Source of the DNA: Limnoperna fortunei
Lineage: Eukaryota; Mollusca; Bivalvia; Mytilida; Modiolidae
Reading direction: 5' to 3'
NCBI GenBank assembly: GCA_944474755.1
Contig: OX104114.1
Span: 25,691,220-25,755,219, forward strand
DNA: 64,000 bases
Made by a program: the position numbers and the translations under genes
Notes under the pieces: generated by a model
Databases searched by the model: none
Seen by the model: the letters and a program-made list of their open reading frames with translations, nothing else
Told to the model about the DNA's origin: nothing
Shown here: piece by piece, positions 13,201 to 23,957 of the stretch
Layout: the number at the start of each line of letters is the position of its first letter
How positions within the stretch are numbered: position 1 is the stretch's first letter

Positions 13201-16200
13201 AAAACAGAAAGTGTAGGAAGTTCTGATCTAGATAATAACCCAAAACAGTAAGTGTAGTCAGTTCTGATCTAGATAATAACCCAAAACAGTAAGTGTAGTA
13301 GTTCTGAACTAGATAATAAGCCAAAACAGTAAGTGTAGTCAGTTCTGATCTAGATAAATAACCCAAAACAGTAAGTGTAGTCAATTCTGATCTAGATAAT
13401 AACCCAAAACAGTAAGTGTAGTCAATTCTGATCTAGATAAATAACCCAAAACAGTAAGTGTAGTCAATTCTGATCTAGATAATAACCCAAAACAGTAAGT
13501 GTAGTCAGTTCTGAACTAGATAATAAGCCAAAACTGAAAGTGTAGGCAGTTCTGAACTAGATAATAAGCCAAAACAGGAAGTATAGGCAGTTTTGAACTA
13601 GATAATAACCCAAAACAGTAAGTGTAGTCAATTCTGAACTAGATAATAAGCCAAAACTGAAAGTGTTGGCAGTTCTGAACTAGATAATAAGCCAAAACAG
13701 GAAGTATAGGCAGTTTTGAACTAGATAATAAGCCAAAACAGGAAGTGTAAGCAGTTCTCGTCTAGATAATAACCCAAAACAGTAAGCGTAGTCAATTCTG
13801 AACTAGATAATAAGCCAAAACAGAAAGTGTAGGCAGTTCTGAACTAGATAATAAGCCACAACAGGAAGTGTAGGCAGTTCTGAACTAGATAATAACCCAA
13901 AACAGTAAGTGTAGTCAATTCTGAACTAGATAATAAGCCAAAACAGGAAGTGTAGGCAGTTCTGAACTAGATAATAAACCAAAACAGTAAGTGTAGTCAG
14001 TTCTGAACTAGATAATAAGCCAAAACAGAAAGTGTAGGCAGTTCTCGTCTAGATGAAAACCAAAACAGTAAGTGTAGTCAATTCTGGTCTAGATAATTAC
14101 CCAAAACATTAAGTGTAGCCAGTTCTGATCTAGATAATAACCCAAAACAGAAAGTGTAGTTAGTTCTGATCTAGATAAATAACCCAAAACAGTAAGTGTA
14201 GTCAGTTCTGATCTAGATAATAAGCCAAAACAGAAAGTGTAGTCAGTTCTGAACTAGATAATAAGCCAACAGTAAGTGTAGTCAGTTCTGATCTAGATAA
14301 ATAAGCCAAAACAGAAAGTGTAGTCAGTTCTGATCTAGATAAATAAGCCAAAACAGAAAATGTAGTCAGTTCTGATCTAGATAATAAGCCAAAACAGTAA
14401 GTGTAGTCAATTCTGATCTAGATAAAAACCCAAAACAGTAAGTGTAGTAGTTCTGAACTAGATAATAACCCAAAACAGAAAGTGTAGGAAGTTCTGATCT
14501 AGATAATAACCCAAAACAGTAAGTGTAGTCAGTTCTGATCTAGATAATAACCCAAAACAGTAAGTGTAGTAGTTCTGAACTAGATAATAAGCCAAAACAG
14601 TAAGTGTAGTCAGTTCTGATCTAGATAAATAACCCAAAACAGTAAGTGTAGTCAATTCTGATCTAGATAATAACCCAAAACAGTAAGTGTAGTCAATTCT
14701 GATCTAGATAAATAACCCAAAACAGTAAGTGTAGTCAATTCTGATCTAGATAATAACCCAAAACAGTAAGTGTAGTCAGTTCTGATCTAGATAAATAACC
14801 CAAAACAGTAAGTGTAGTCAATTCTGATCTAGATAAATAAGCCAAAACAGAAAGTGTAGTCAGTTCTGATCTAGATAATAAGCCAAAACAGAAAATGTAG
14901 TCAGTTCTGATCTAGATAATAAGCCAACAGTAAGTGTAGTCAGTTCTGATCTAGATAAATAAGCCAAAACAGAGAATGTAGTCAGTTCTGATCTAGATAA
15001 ATAAGCCAAAACAGAAAGTGTAGTCAGTTCTGATCTAGATAATAAGCCAAAACAGTAAGTGTTGTCAGTTCTGATCTAGATAATAACCCAAAACAGTAAG
15101 TGTAGTCAGTTCTGGTCTAGATAATAACCCAAAACAGTAAGTGTAGTCAGTTCTGATCTAGATAAATAAGCCAAAACAGAAAGTGTAGTCAGTTCTGATC
15201 TAGATAATAAGCCAACAGTAAGTGTAGTCAGTTCTGATCTAGATAAATAAGCCAAAACAGAAAGTATAGTCAGTTCTGATCTAGATAATAAGCCAACAGT
15301 AAGTGTAGTCAGTTCTGATCTAGATAAATAAGCCAAAACAGAAAGTGTAGTCAGTTCTGATTTAGATAAATAAGCCAAAACAGAAAGTGTAGTCAGTTCT
15401 GATCTAGATAATAAGCCAAAACAGTAAGTGTAGTCAGTTCTGATCTAGATAATAACCCAAAACAGTAAGTGTAGTCAGTTCTGATCTAGATAAATAAGCC
15501 AAAACAGAAAGTGTAGTCAGTTCTGATCTAGATAAATAAGCCAAAACAGAAAGTGTAGTCAGTTCTGATCTAGATAATAAGCCAAAACAGTAAGTGTAGT
15601 CAGTTCTGATCTAGATAAATAAGCCAAAACAGAAAGTGTAGTCAGTACTGAACTAGATAATAACCCAAAACAGAAGTGTAATCAGTTCTGAACTAGATAA
15701 ATAAGCCAAAACAGAAAGTGTAGTAGTTCTGAACTAGATAATAACCCAAAACAGAAAGTTTAGTCAGTTCTGATCTAGATAATAACCCAAAACAGTAAAT
15801 GTAGTCAGTTCTGATCTAGATAAATAACCCAAAACAGTAAGTGTAGTCAATTCTGATCTAGATAAATAAGCCAAAACAGTAAGTGTGGTCAGTTCTAGTC
15901 TAGATAATAACCCAAAACAGTAAGTGTAGTAGTTCTGAACTAGATAATAAGCCAAAACAGAAAGTGTAGTCAGTTCTGATCTAGATAAATAACCCAAAAC
16001 AGTAAGTGTAGTCAATTCTGATCTAGATAAATAAGCCAAAACAGTAAGTGTGGTCAGTTCTCGTCTAGATAATAACCCAAAACAGTAAGTGTAGTAGTTC
16101 TGAACTAGATAATAACCCAAAACAGTAAGTGTAGCCAGTTCTGATCTAGATAATAACCCAAAACAGTAAGTGTAGTCAGTTCTGATCTAGATAAAAACCC

Positions 16201-16276
16201 AAAAACAGTAAGTGTAGTAGTTCTGAACTAGATAATAACCCAAAACAGTAAGTGGAGTCAATTCTGGTCTAGATAA
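10233..16276. repeat. ~6 kb minisatellite whose unit is a copy of the upstream 5' splice-site region
   Basis: The array holds about 145 units of 41-42 bp. The start of one unit reads GTAAGTGTAGTCAATTCTGG, followed by a CTAGATAATAA block and CCCAAAACA. It starts exactly at the donor of the NOS1AP exon (exon end GAAAACA, then GTAAGTGTAG), so the array looks seeded by the exon-intron junction. Early units keep CAGTAAGTG; many later ones drift to CAGAAAGTG or CAGGAAGTG, with CTGATCTAG, CTGAACTAG and CTGGTCTAG variants. Long antisense ORFs inside it are repeat translation. Confidence 0.97.
12241..14782. repeat. 1271 bp direct segmental duplication inside the minisatellite
   Basis: The order of variant units from about 12241 to 13511 recurs, almost base for base, from about 13512 to 14782. 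The rare variants AAACTGAAAGTG, GGAAGTATAGGCAGTTTTG and GTGTAGGAAGTTC return at a constant offset of 1271 bp, which is 31 times 41. This points to unequal exchange of a 31-unit block. Confidence 0.85.
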
Positions 16277-16307
16277 AACTAATACATGAAGTGTAGTCTG
16301 GGAAATT

Positions 16308-16505
16308 AGGAAAAAAGCCTGGAACAACTCCATAATAGCAGGTGCACAACTTCAATACATTTGCAGTCTTTCTGTGAAGTTTTAGAGATCTTGTTTAAAA
16401 ACTGTAGAAGGAGTTGTTTACAAAATAGGTACCCTATTTTCCCCGCCTGCCAGCCTGCCTGACTTCATCATACCTGGTTTGCACTTCATGCAACCCGGCC
16501 AAAAA
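16308..16505 (-). repeat. Inverted relative of the ~150 bp-monomer element at 3795
   Basis: Read on the minus strand it contains TTGGCCGGGTTGCATGAAGT, a TATGATGAAGTCAGG motif, GAAAATAGGGTACCTATTTT and GTGCACCTG, in the same order as 3800-3975 on the plus strand. It sits directly after the end of the minisatellite. Confidence 0.65.
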
Positions 16506-17241
16506 TTATTACATTCAGAAATTGTGTGTAAATAATGCTTTATAATTGACATTGATGTTTTCCTGTTTCCAGATGAACCTCTTTAATTCATTGATTTTTC
16601 ATAACCAAATCTAAATATAAAATTTTTACTAACAAATTTTTAAAGTAAAACAATGGAATTTTCAGTTTTCATGTACAAACCTTCTCCCCTGATTATCACC
16701 TAGCTGTGTGTTAGCACATTTGGTAAACAAACATCTGGTCCATCTGTTACATGTAAATATTGCATAACACCTAATGAATCTTCTTATTCTGGGCATCATG
16801 TGGTTATCAAATGTCTGTGTTGAAGCTAGGTCATTATTTAACATTTATAAAAAATGTTTCTATGGTAACGATACATATCAATTTTAGCAAAAAATTCAGT
16901 AGAATGCCTTAAAATATCGAATTATTGCACAGCTAACTGATTTTGATGGTCTTGCCAAATTTTGTGGAATCCTAATTGCTTTGAAAAGATAAGATTTTCT
17001 GATATTTCACCAGATTACTGATCTACCTGTGTGTGTTTTGGGAATGTAAAATGGCTTTTTTCTTGAAGAGAGGTCAGTTAATTTAATTTTTGTTTCCATT
17101 TGTCTGATGAATATATATATTTGCACACTGTTATCGATTTATCTTTTGTAATAAACCAGTTTGCAATGAAGTTTGCACTCAATTTCCAGTATATGAAATA
17201 TTTGTACACTGTATGTCTTTTGCTTCATTTTTACAGGATGT

Positions 17242-17329
17242 TAAGCATAAATCTATATTTTATATTTACCTTTTACTTGTAAACAAATATATTGTTTACA
17301 AGTAAAAGGTAAATATAGATTGATGCTTA
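17242..17329. repeat. AT-rich foldback (inverted repeat)
   Basis: TAAGCATAAATCTATATTTT on the left is mirrored by a right arm ending ATATAGATTGATGCTTA. The inner arms CTTTTACTTGTAAAC and GTTTACAAGTAAAAG surround an AAATATATT loop. The left arm has a short extra TATATTT. No clear target-site duplication was found. Confidence 0.85.
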
Positions 17330-17664
17330 TTAATATATTATTTACTTGTGCTGGTTTACTCTATTTTTAACAATTTACCGCTGTATTTCGGTATCCAGTT
17401 TATTTATTTAGGGGAAAAGCAACAGTGCCCATGGAGAACTGGAAAAATATACAATCATTTTCTATTAATGTTGGGGTGTAATACAGCCTTTGGACTAGAT
17501 AAAGACATATTTCTTTCAAGTGCTGCTTAAAAAGCATTCCAGCATGTTGTATGTAAATTTGCTTTGTCAGCATTTATAGGACAACATAACATCTTGAATT
17601 TTAATGTCAAAACTATGATGACATCAGAACAAATCCCCAACTGAACACATGAGATTTGATTTAA

Positions 17665-18280
17665 ACATATTTTATTTGTTAATAACAAAATGGATTGGAC
17701 ACAAGTAAATACATACTTATAAAGTCCTTTCCGCATTACAAGTATATACATATACTAGAACAAAGTAGATACAAGAACGTGTACACAATTTCAAATGAAC
17801 AAACATGGAAAATAATTACAAAGGAATCAAAATCAAAGTCAAAAAAAAAATTAAAATCAAAGACAAAGTCAATAATGGCTGAAGATGTTTCCGTTTGACT
17901 CTTGTCACTATGTCAAACAATTAAAAATCTTTTGGATCTCTTAACATATTCAAACACTTCTCTAAAAATACTTATATTCTGTTCATAAGAAAGTTCTAGA
18001 TTGCCACAAGTAAGCATGCGTAAATCAATGTTGGTTCCATTTGGCAGCCATCTAAGACTACCAATAAGGTCTAATCTATGGTTGTTATATATAGGACATT
18101 CAAAGAAAAAGTGGTTTGCATCTTCAATACGAGAACCGCATAAACACGATGGATTTGAAATAAGGTTTGATCTAAATAAATCGTAATTAAGAAAGGATGC
18201 TGAGCATCGTATTTGTGTTAATATTATGTTTAGTTTTCGGGGACCATAACTAAACATAATATTAACACAAATACGATGAG
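17665..18280 (-). pseudogene. 5'-truncated non-LTR retrotransposon (LINE) 3' end with a 5' foldback
   Basis: The minus-strand ORF at 17913-18332 encodes a C-terminal LINE tail. It contains QIRCSASFLNYDLFRSNLIS and a CLCG...HFFFEC zinc-knuckle of the C-x-C...H-x4-C type found after the reverse transcriptase in Jockey/CR1/L2-like elements. Downstream on the minus strand an AT-rich 3' UTR runs to an AATAAA-type motif near 17665. The 5' end is not simply truncated: about 31 bp (18206-18236) is repeated as a perfect inverted copy (18249-18279) around a 12 nt loop, so the first ORF residues are just the antisense of later ones. This fits inversion during target-primed reverse transcription. The clade is uncertain. 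Confidence 0.75.
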
Positions 18281-18344
18281 ATGAATACACATGAGAACAG
18301 CAGCTTTTAAGCTTTAAACATGGGGAATTCAATGAAAGATTTAT

Positions 18345-18625
18345 TTGTTTTAATGTCCCACCAACTTAAATTTGGGGGACATATATTTTCCGTCAGTTTA
18401 TTCCTTTGTTCGTCCGCATATTTATTCCTATATACCATTTACGTTAACCTTTGCAATTAATCTTTTTTTTATGTATATGACTTAACATCTTCATGAAACT
18501 TAGTACACAGTTACAACATTATGAGATCTCTTCCCTGCAAAAATCTTTAGTGCTGTGACAAATGTTTCACACTTGAGTGAACTTCAAAAACTGGTGGCCT
18601 TTACGAATATGTAACATGCAGGACA
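18345..18625 (+). repeat. Dispersed repeat, unclassified
   Basis: It starts near TGTCCCACCAACTTAAATTT with GGGGGACATAT, so the ends of the first 40 bp are partly complementary (GTCCC/GGGAC). It continues with CTTCATGAAACTTAGTACAC, a phrase also reminiscent of the repeat at 8761 (GATGAAACTTACACAAAAT). No coding capacity is seen. Confidence 0.4.
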
Positions 18626-18744
18626 TCAGTGTCACAGGTGCACATTTTATTACTAGCTGTTTGCTCTTTAACAAGATTGAACAAAATGATAAACGATCAG
18701 ATTTTTTCATCAAGAATATTAAATGTGTGATTGTTTAATTTCAG

Positions 18745-18869
18745 TTAGAAGTATCAGGGAACCAAAAGACAAAAATCGGCATGTTAGTAACCCAGTGCCA
18801 ATGTCAACTCCAGAAAAAGCTTTTAAACAGGCTCAAGAACTTTTGTATGCAATGGCTGCCAAGACACCG
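18745..18869 (+). CDS. NOS1AP: NOS1AP exon following the PTB domain
   Basis: The 125 nt exon lies between a TTAATTTCAG acceptor and a GTATGT donor. The leading TT completes the split Ile codon from the 10106 exon, and the exon ends in phase 0, matching the next exon at 22430. It encodes a basic, serine/proline-containing linker (RSIREPKDKNRHVSNPVPMS) followed by TPEKAFKQAQELLYAMAAKT, which is likely helical. Linkers after the PTB domain vary between phyla, so this exon is assigned from phase, position and splice sites more than from residue identity. Confidence 0.82.
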
Positions 18870-19039
18870 GTATGTTCACCACAAATATTTTTGGGTATTA
18901 TGTGACTGAGTGAACTTACCTATTAGTAATGCTAATGTCCACCTGTGTGCCAATACTACGGCTGTAAATTTGAGTCTTTACTCATGGCATCGTGGGGTCT
19001 TCAATAAAAAGGATAACCAGTCCCCCCCCCCCACCCCCA

Positions 19040-19145
19040 ATAGTCCAGGTTCTTGCTGAGTAATCGAGCCTCCTTTACTAATCAAAAATAGATGCTATGA
19101 CATACATGAAAAATTGCTAAAAGTGGCAAAAACACCTCAAACTAA
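19040..19145 (+). repeat. Degenerate SINE tail
   Basis: The GGTTCTTGCTGAGTAATCGA region, then ATGCTATGACATACATGAAA and ATTGCTAAAAGTGGCAAAAA with ACACCTCAAAC, follow the body and tail order of the young SINE copies. The head is not clearly readable. Confidence 0.5.
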
Positions 19146-20743
19146 AATTTTACTGATCTAGAGGCATGGCCATTTGCAAAAATTAACCTAGTTTTTTGTT
19201 TCTGAGTAATAAAGATAAAGGAAGGATGTCTTTCATATAAAACCGATTCTTGTAAGTTGATAATGTTAATGAGTTGTTTTTTCTTTGTTTTTACCTAAAG
19301 TATTGGTTATGAAGTATCAACAATGTTGTAGTGACACCAAATTTAATGGCTCCTATCAATATTGAGGATTCCATTAACAAATTGCACCAATTTTGTACAG
19401 TGCTAATTTAATTGATATTAACATCTTGATGTATCCATTAATACAATTTTACAAGCTTTCTGGTTGTTAGACAGACTGTCTGGACAATAACAGGGGATAT
19501 TGGTATAATTTTTACCAGGATTCATTACCATGTCAAGAAAACATGAAAGGAAGCATAATGATTGCTCAAACAACTAATGCACATTAATAACAAATTACCA
19601 GCCTCGTTAGCTCTGTGTGTTTACCAATGATGTGATAGACTCTGTTTATAATATTACAGTTAATTTTAAATGGGTGTTTCTTATTAATTTTTGATAGACA
19701 ACATTAGTAAATTATAACTATTATTTTAACATATAGACTTTTAATTATGTGACAACCATCAACCTGATTTTAAAGTAGATTTATTGACTATATAATATTT
19801 CAAATTTCAAATTAGTTTTTTATCCAACATTTTTTTTAAATGTAGTGGCATTCCAATTTGCGCATTCAGTTATATGAATCTTTAAATTTATAGCTCTACA
19901 GAAAAGGACATTTCTGTTCAGTTGAATCTTAGGAGTAAAGGATAATAAGTATGGAAATATGGAGTTTTGTTGGACCGTTAAATTGATATCCTTCTAATTT
20001 CCAAGTACTTAAGATGTCATTTTCTAATAATAACTACATAAAATTACCTGTTCAACCACTGAATTACACCTGTTTTCAAACAAGCAAATACACATGTATG
20101 TCCTCAAAACGAGAAATATTAGTGTACAAAAATCATGTGACAAAAAACTTACATTACATGGCTGTAATTATTTGTAATATAACAAGAAAAGAATTAACAA
20201 ACTTTTTTACTCAAAAAATTAAATTTACAAAAAATTGGGTCCAGAAAATACTTGTGACTTAAGAATTATTATATTATGATCAAAGTGATTTCTTTTACTG
20301 GAAATGGTATCCTCTTTCCCATAAAGGTTATATAGTGGATTGTAGCAAATTTATTTTATGTACCAGTTTGTTATAGAAATTGTTCTATAATCCAATCAGG
20401 TTGTCGCAGATAATGAAGCACGGTGCCTTATTTTATTTTGTCTATGACTATTCAAAAGTATTCTTAAAAGTAAGAGTAGGAAATTGAAGAGATATTTTTG
20501 TAGCAATTAGAACTAATCATTTTGGGTCTGAAACTAATTAACTTTATTACTGGATTTGTTCAGTTTATCTTTGTGTATAGCTCACACCTGGGACCTGCTT
20601 TTCAGAATAGAATTGTGGAGATTATGGAATTGTCTGGTATTATTTGTTATATAACTCTCAGCTGTTGAGGAAATCAAGTTAGTTGTAAGGATGTTCTATT
20701 GTGCCATCATTATTTGTATAAGCTCTAGGTCAAGACATTCATT

Positions 20744-21022
20744 CTACATATACTAATGTTAAGCAGTCTAAATGAAATGGAAGCGTACAGAACAGTAGAA
20801 TACAACCAATGGAAAATCACTCTACATGTACTGATGTAGTCAAGTCTAAATGAAATGGAAGAATACAAAACAGTAGAATACAACCAACGGAAAATCACTC
20901 TACATGTACTGATGTAGTCAAGTCTAAATGAAATGAAAGAGTACAGAACAGTAGAATACAACCAATGGAAAATCACTCTACATGTACTGATGTAGTCAAG
21001 TCTAAATGAAATGGAAGTGACA
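20744..21022. repeat. Minisatellite, 78 bp unit, ~3.6 copies
   Basis: The phrase CTACATGTACTGATGTAGTC returns at exact 78 bp steps (20744 as a variant, 20822, 20900, 20978). Because 78 is a multiple of three, the minus strand stays open and gives a repetitive 109-codon ORF, which is not taken as a gene. The phrase CTACATGTACTGATGTAG is partly palindromic. Confidence 0.92.
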
Positions 21023-21112
21023 GAAACAATATAATGCATATATGAATACAACACATATTCACACTTAAAACTAAGACCAGGCGCTCCAGAAGGGTTACTT
21101 CCTCCTTCTTAT

Positions 21113-22377
21113 TAGCTCACCTGACCCAAAGGGTCATGTGAGCTTTTGTTATCACTTTGCGTCCGTCGGCGTCGTCGTCGTCGGCGTCTGTAAACTTTTT
21201 ACATTTAAATCTTCTTCTCTGAAACCACTTGGCCAATTGAAACCAAACTTGGCCATAATGTTCATTGGATGGACCTTTACAAAGTTTGTGTTTTTTATTT
21301 TGATTGGTAAACCAATATGGCCGCCACCTCAAGACTTAGTTTAACATAGGACCCTATGGGAAAAAAGTTAAAAAGGGCTTCTTCTCTGAAACCGTTTAAC
21401 CAATCAAAACAAAACTTACTAGCAATATTGTTTAGATGGTCCTCTATAAAGTTTGTGTTTTAGATGGGAATTGGAAATTCAAAATGGCCACCACTGCAGG
21501 ACTTAGTTTAAAATAGAACCCTATAGGAAAAAGTTTTAAAAGGCTTCTTCTCTGAAACCGGTTAATCAATGGAAACAAAAACTTACTAGCAATATTGTTT
21601 GGATGGTCCTCTATAAAGTTAGTGTTTTTTATGGCAATTGGAAATTCAAAATGGCTGCCACCGCAGGACTTAATTTAACATAGGACCCTATGGGAAAAAG
21701 TTTGAAAGGCTTCTTTTCTGAAACCGGCCAACCAATGGAAACAAAACTTACTAGCAATATTGTTTGGATGGTCCTCTATAAAGTTAATGTTTTTTATCCC
21801 AATCTGATATTCAAAATGGCCGCCATCGCAGGACTTAGTTTAACATGGGACCCTATGGGAAAAAGTTTTTAAAGGCTTCTTGTCTGAAACCGGTTAATCA
21901 ATGGAAACCAGAACTTACTAGCAATATTGTTTGGATGGTCCTCTATAAAGTTTATGTTTTTTATGGCAATTGGAAATTCAAAATGGCCACTACCGCAGGA
22001 CTTTGTTTAACATACGACCCTATGGGAAAAAGTTTTTAAAGGCTTCTTCTCCGAAACCGGTTAATCAATGGAAACAAAAACTTACTAGCAATATTGTTTG
22101 GATGGTCCTCTATAAAGTTTATGTTTTTTATGGCAATTGGAAATTCAAAATGGCCACCTCCCCTGAAGGACTTAGTTTAACATAGGACCCTATGGGCAAA
22201 TAAAAAAAATCTCTATACAACTGGTTAACCAATGAAACAAAGCTTTCTAGTAATATTGTTTGGATGGTCCTATTTAAAGTTTATTGAAAATTACAGGACT
22301 TACTTTAACATCAGGGAAATGCCATCTTCATTGCCTATAAAATCAGGTGAGCGATACAGGCTCTTAAGAGCCTCTGG
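21113..22377 (+). mobile_element. Non-autonomous Helitron/pearl-like element with ~166 bp internal monomers
   Basis: The left end has a small hairpin (AGCTCACCTGACCC / GGGTCATGTGAGCT). The middle is about six monomers of 165-167 bp: the phrase CTAGCAATATTGTTTGGATG starts at 21419, 21586, 21751, 21918 and 22085, and a divergent copy follows. The right end carries TCAGGTGAGC, the inverse of the left CTCACCTGA, and then the perfect 16 bp palindrome AGGCTCTTAAGAGCCT. The closing CTGG is followed by T, as at Helitron 3' ends (hairpin then CTRR). A clear 5' TC end was not pinned down. Bivalve pearl-type elements have this architecture; the assignment is an inference from structure. Confidence 0.65.
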
Positions 22378-22429
22378 TTTTATTGTTAGTATATAGAAGA
22401 TCTCAAACTTTAACTGGTATTTATTACAG

Positions 22430-22624
22430 GGTAAGGATTCAGTAACTTCAGCATGTCACGGAGAGGAACCTGATTCACAGATTCCAATAACTACACATCA
22501 CCATATACAGTTACTGAGAGCACAGTTAGAAATGCAACAACACCAGACACAGCTTGCTATTGCACAAGTCCATCTGTTAAAAGACCAGTTAGCTGCGGAG
22601 TCATCAGCCAGGATAGAAGCCCAG
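22430..22624 (+). CDS. NOS1AP: NOS1AP exon: conserved coiled-coil segment, first half
   Basis: The 195 nt, 65-codon, phase-0 exon lies between a TTATTACAG acceptor and a GTAAGC donor. It encodes GKDSVTSACHGEEPDSQIPI, then HHHIQLLRAQLEMQQHQTQL and AIAQVHLLKDQLAAESSARI. The LLRxQL...QTQxAxAQVHLLKDQLAAE signature is the hallmark coiled coil of NOS1AP, found between the PTB domain and the C-terminal nNOS-binding region. It is the strongest evidence for the gene's identity. The upstream acidic linker is lineage-specific. Confidence 0.95.
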
Positions 22625-23116
22625 GTAAGCAAACCCCCCTCTACAAACCTGGATCATTAACAATACACACACAACCACAACCTTGTAATTCTCTCAGTTG
22701 GCCACTTAACTGCAGTTTTGGCAACAACATGATCTTCTGGTATTTCCCTCTCAACTTGATCCTTTCTTTCAAAATGGAGAACTTAGTCCATCTGTAGGTG
22801 GGTTTTTAACCTGAGGAGACTGAGTTAAGATTGATAACTAGGTGTGGCCCCTCAACATTACAAAACATGGTGTCAGTAGATTACAAGGATTGTAGACCAG
22901 GCAAGTCATGATAAATGTAGCTGAAAAGTGGCAAAAATATCAGCTGCTCAACACATTGTATATTGGAACAACTGTAAACCTGTCATTTTCAGAAAAGATA
23001 AAGCATACTTACACACGTACTACATCATTGTTTAACAAATGGACCATATTTTTCATGAAAATAAACATGTACTGATGTTTTACATTTATTTAAAACTTTA
23101 ATCCATGTTCTTCCAG
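22625..23116 (+). other. NOS1AP: NOS1AP intron
   Basis: A 492 bp intron with GT-AG ends. About 22840-22950 vaguely resembles a worn SINE (GTGGCCCCTCA, then TGTAGCTGAAAAGTGGCAAA); nothing else is recognised. Confidence 0.75.
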
Positions 23117-23263
23117 GCTCGTGCACATCAGCTGCTTGTACATAACAGAGACTTGTTAGAACACATGGCACAGTTAGTTACTAGGATACAGGACCTTGAG
23201 GTCAAGGTCAATGGTATTTCAACTTCAACAGAAAATTTACTGCCACCTGTTTCACACCTGCAG
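23117..23263 (+). CDS. NOS1AP: NOS1AP exon: conserved coiled-coil segment, second half
   Basis: The 147 nt, 49-codon, phase-0 exon lies between a TTCTTCCAG acceptor and a GTAACG donor. It encodes ARAHQLLVHNRDLLEHMAQL and VTRIQDLEVKVNGISTSTEN. It continues the coiled coil of the 22430 exon without a break and matches the ARxHQLLxxNxDxLxHxxxLVxxxQxLExK pattern of NOS1AP. Reading through the donor would add a short tail and a stop at 23320; an intron-retained form is possible but unsupported. Confidence 0.94.
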
Positions 23264-23957
23264 GTAACGTGTTACGGAATTCATTTGGTTTTTTTCAAGG
23301 TCATTACAATAAACAAGTAATCATGTCCGCCATTGTCAGGTGCATTAACGTAAATGTTCATGCTTGTATAGTCTGTTATGTACCTATAATAAGGTATAAG
23401 CCCAAATTTATTTAGTGAAAACGGTGGAAATGATTACCAGTATCATTAAAAATTGTTAATGGAGAAAGTAAGTTTATTTTTACTTAATGTTCACTGATTC
23501 TACTATACATGACCTATGTTATGTACCCATAATAAGGGTAGCCCAAGTTTATGTACTGAAAACTAAGTGGAAACTTACTATCGGTTTAAGGTATACGACC
23601 CACAATTGAAGTTACCGTTTAATTTTATTTTTCGAACAAGAAATATAGCTTTATTTAATCAATGTATTGCTAATTAATGATAAAAATAAAACAAATTATA
23701 TTACTTGAGTCAATGTTCACAATTTTGAGGAAAAAAATTTAGTTACTCAAATAGTATTTCCGATGTTTGGCGAACATTACCGAAGTCTGCTCCATTGAAA
23801 AACAATGGACATCCGGGACACCAAATATAATCATGTGGTCAATTATGGTCGGATACCTTAAATTAATCATGTTTTTAATATGCAGACATTTCTGTATGGC
23901 ATAAGTGGTCACTCACTGCTGAATTGACTACAAACTAAACTTATTTTTCTCTTTTAG
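23264..23957 (+). other. NOS1AP: NOS1AP intron
   Basis: A 694 bp intron with GT-AG ends. Two imperfect copies of a ~150 bp phrase are visible (CTGTTATGTACCTATAATAAGG near 23370 and TGTTATGTACCCATAATAAG near 23517). No exon is recognised. Confidence 0.75.

Larger units (their letters stand above)
16506..18744 (+). other. NOS1AP: NOS1AP intron with foldback, LINE fragment and dispersed repeat
   Basis: No exon was recognised between the array and the exon at 18745. The stretch holds an AT-rich foldback (17242-17329), a 3' LINE fragment on the minus strand (about 17665-18280) and a dispersed repeat (18345-18625). Short ORFs at 16662-17751 show no family signature. Confidence 0.6.
18870..22429 (+). 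other. NOS1AP: NOS1AP intron rich in repeats
   Basis: No exon is supported. It contains a decayed SINE tail near 19040-19145, a C-rich tract at about 19021-19037, a 78 bp minisatellite (20744-21022) and a Helitron/pearl-like element (21113-22377). ORFs overlapping the last two are repeat translation. Confidence 0.7.

Noticed and set aside
13187..16120. Long minus-strand ORFs with LSRSELTTLTV-type repeats
   Set aside because: They translate the 41 bp minisatellite in antisense; no start context, domain or splice support.
10233..16276. CRISPR-like array
   Set aside because: Repeats are contiguous with no unique spacers, and the host is an animal.
21690..22185. Series of plus-strand ORFs with repeated LTSNIVWMVLYKV
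   Set aside because: Translation of the ~166 bp monomers of the Helitron/pearl-like element.
22840..22950. SINE in the NOS1AP intron
   Set aside because: Only short phrases match the family, too weak for a separate feature.
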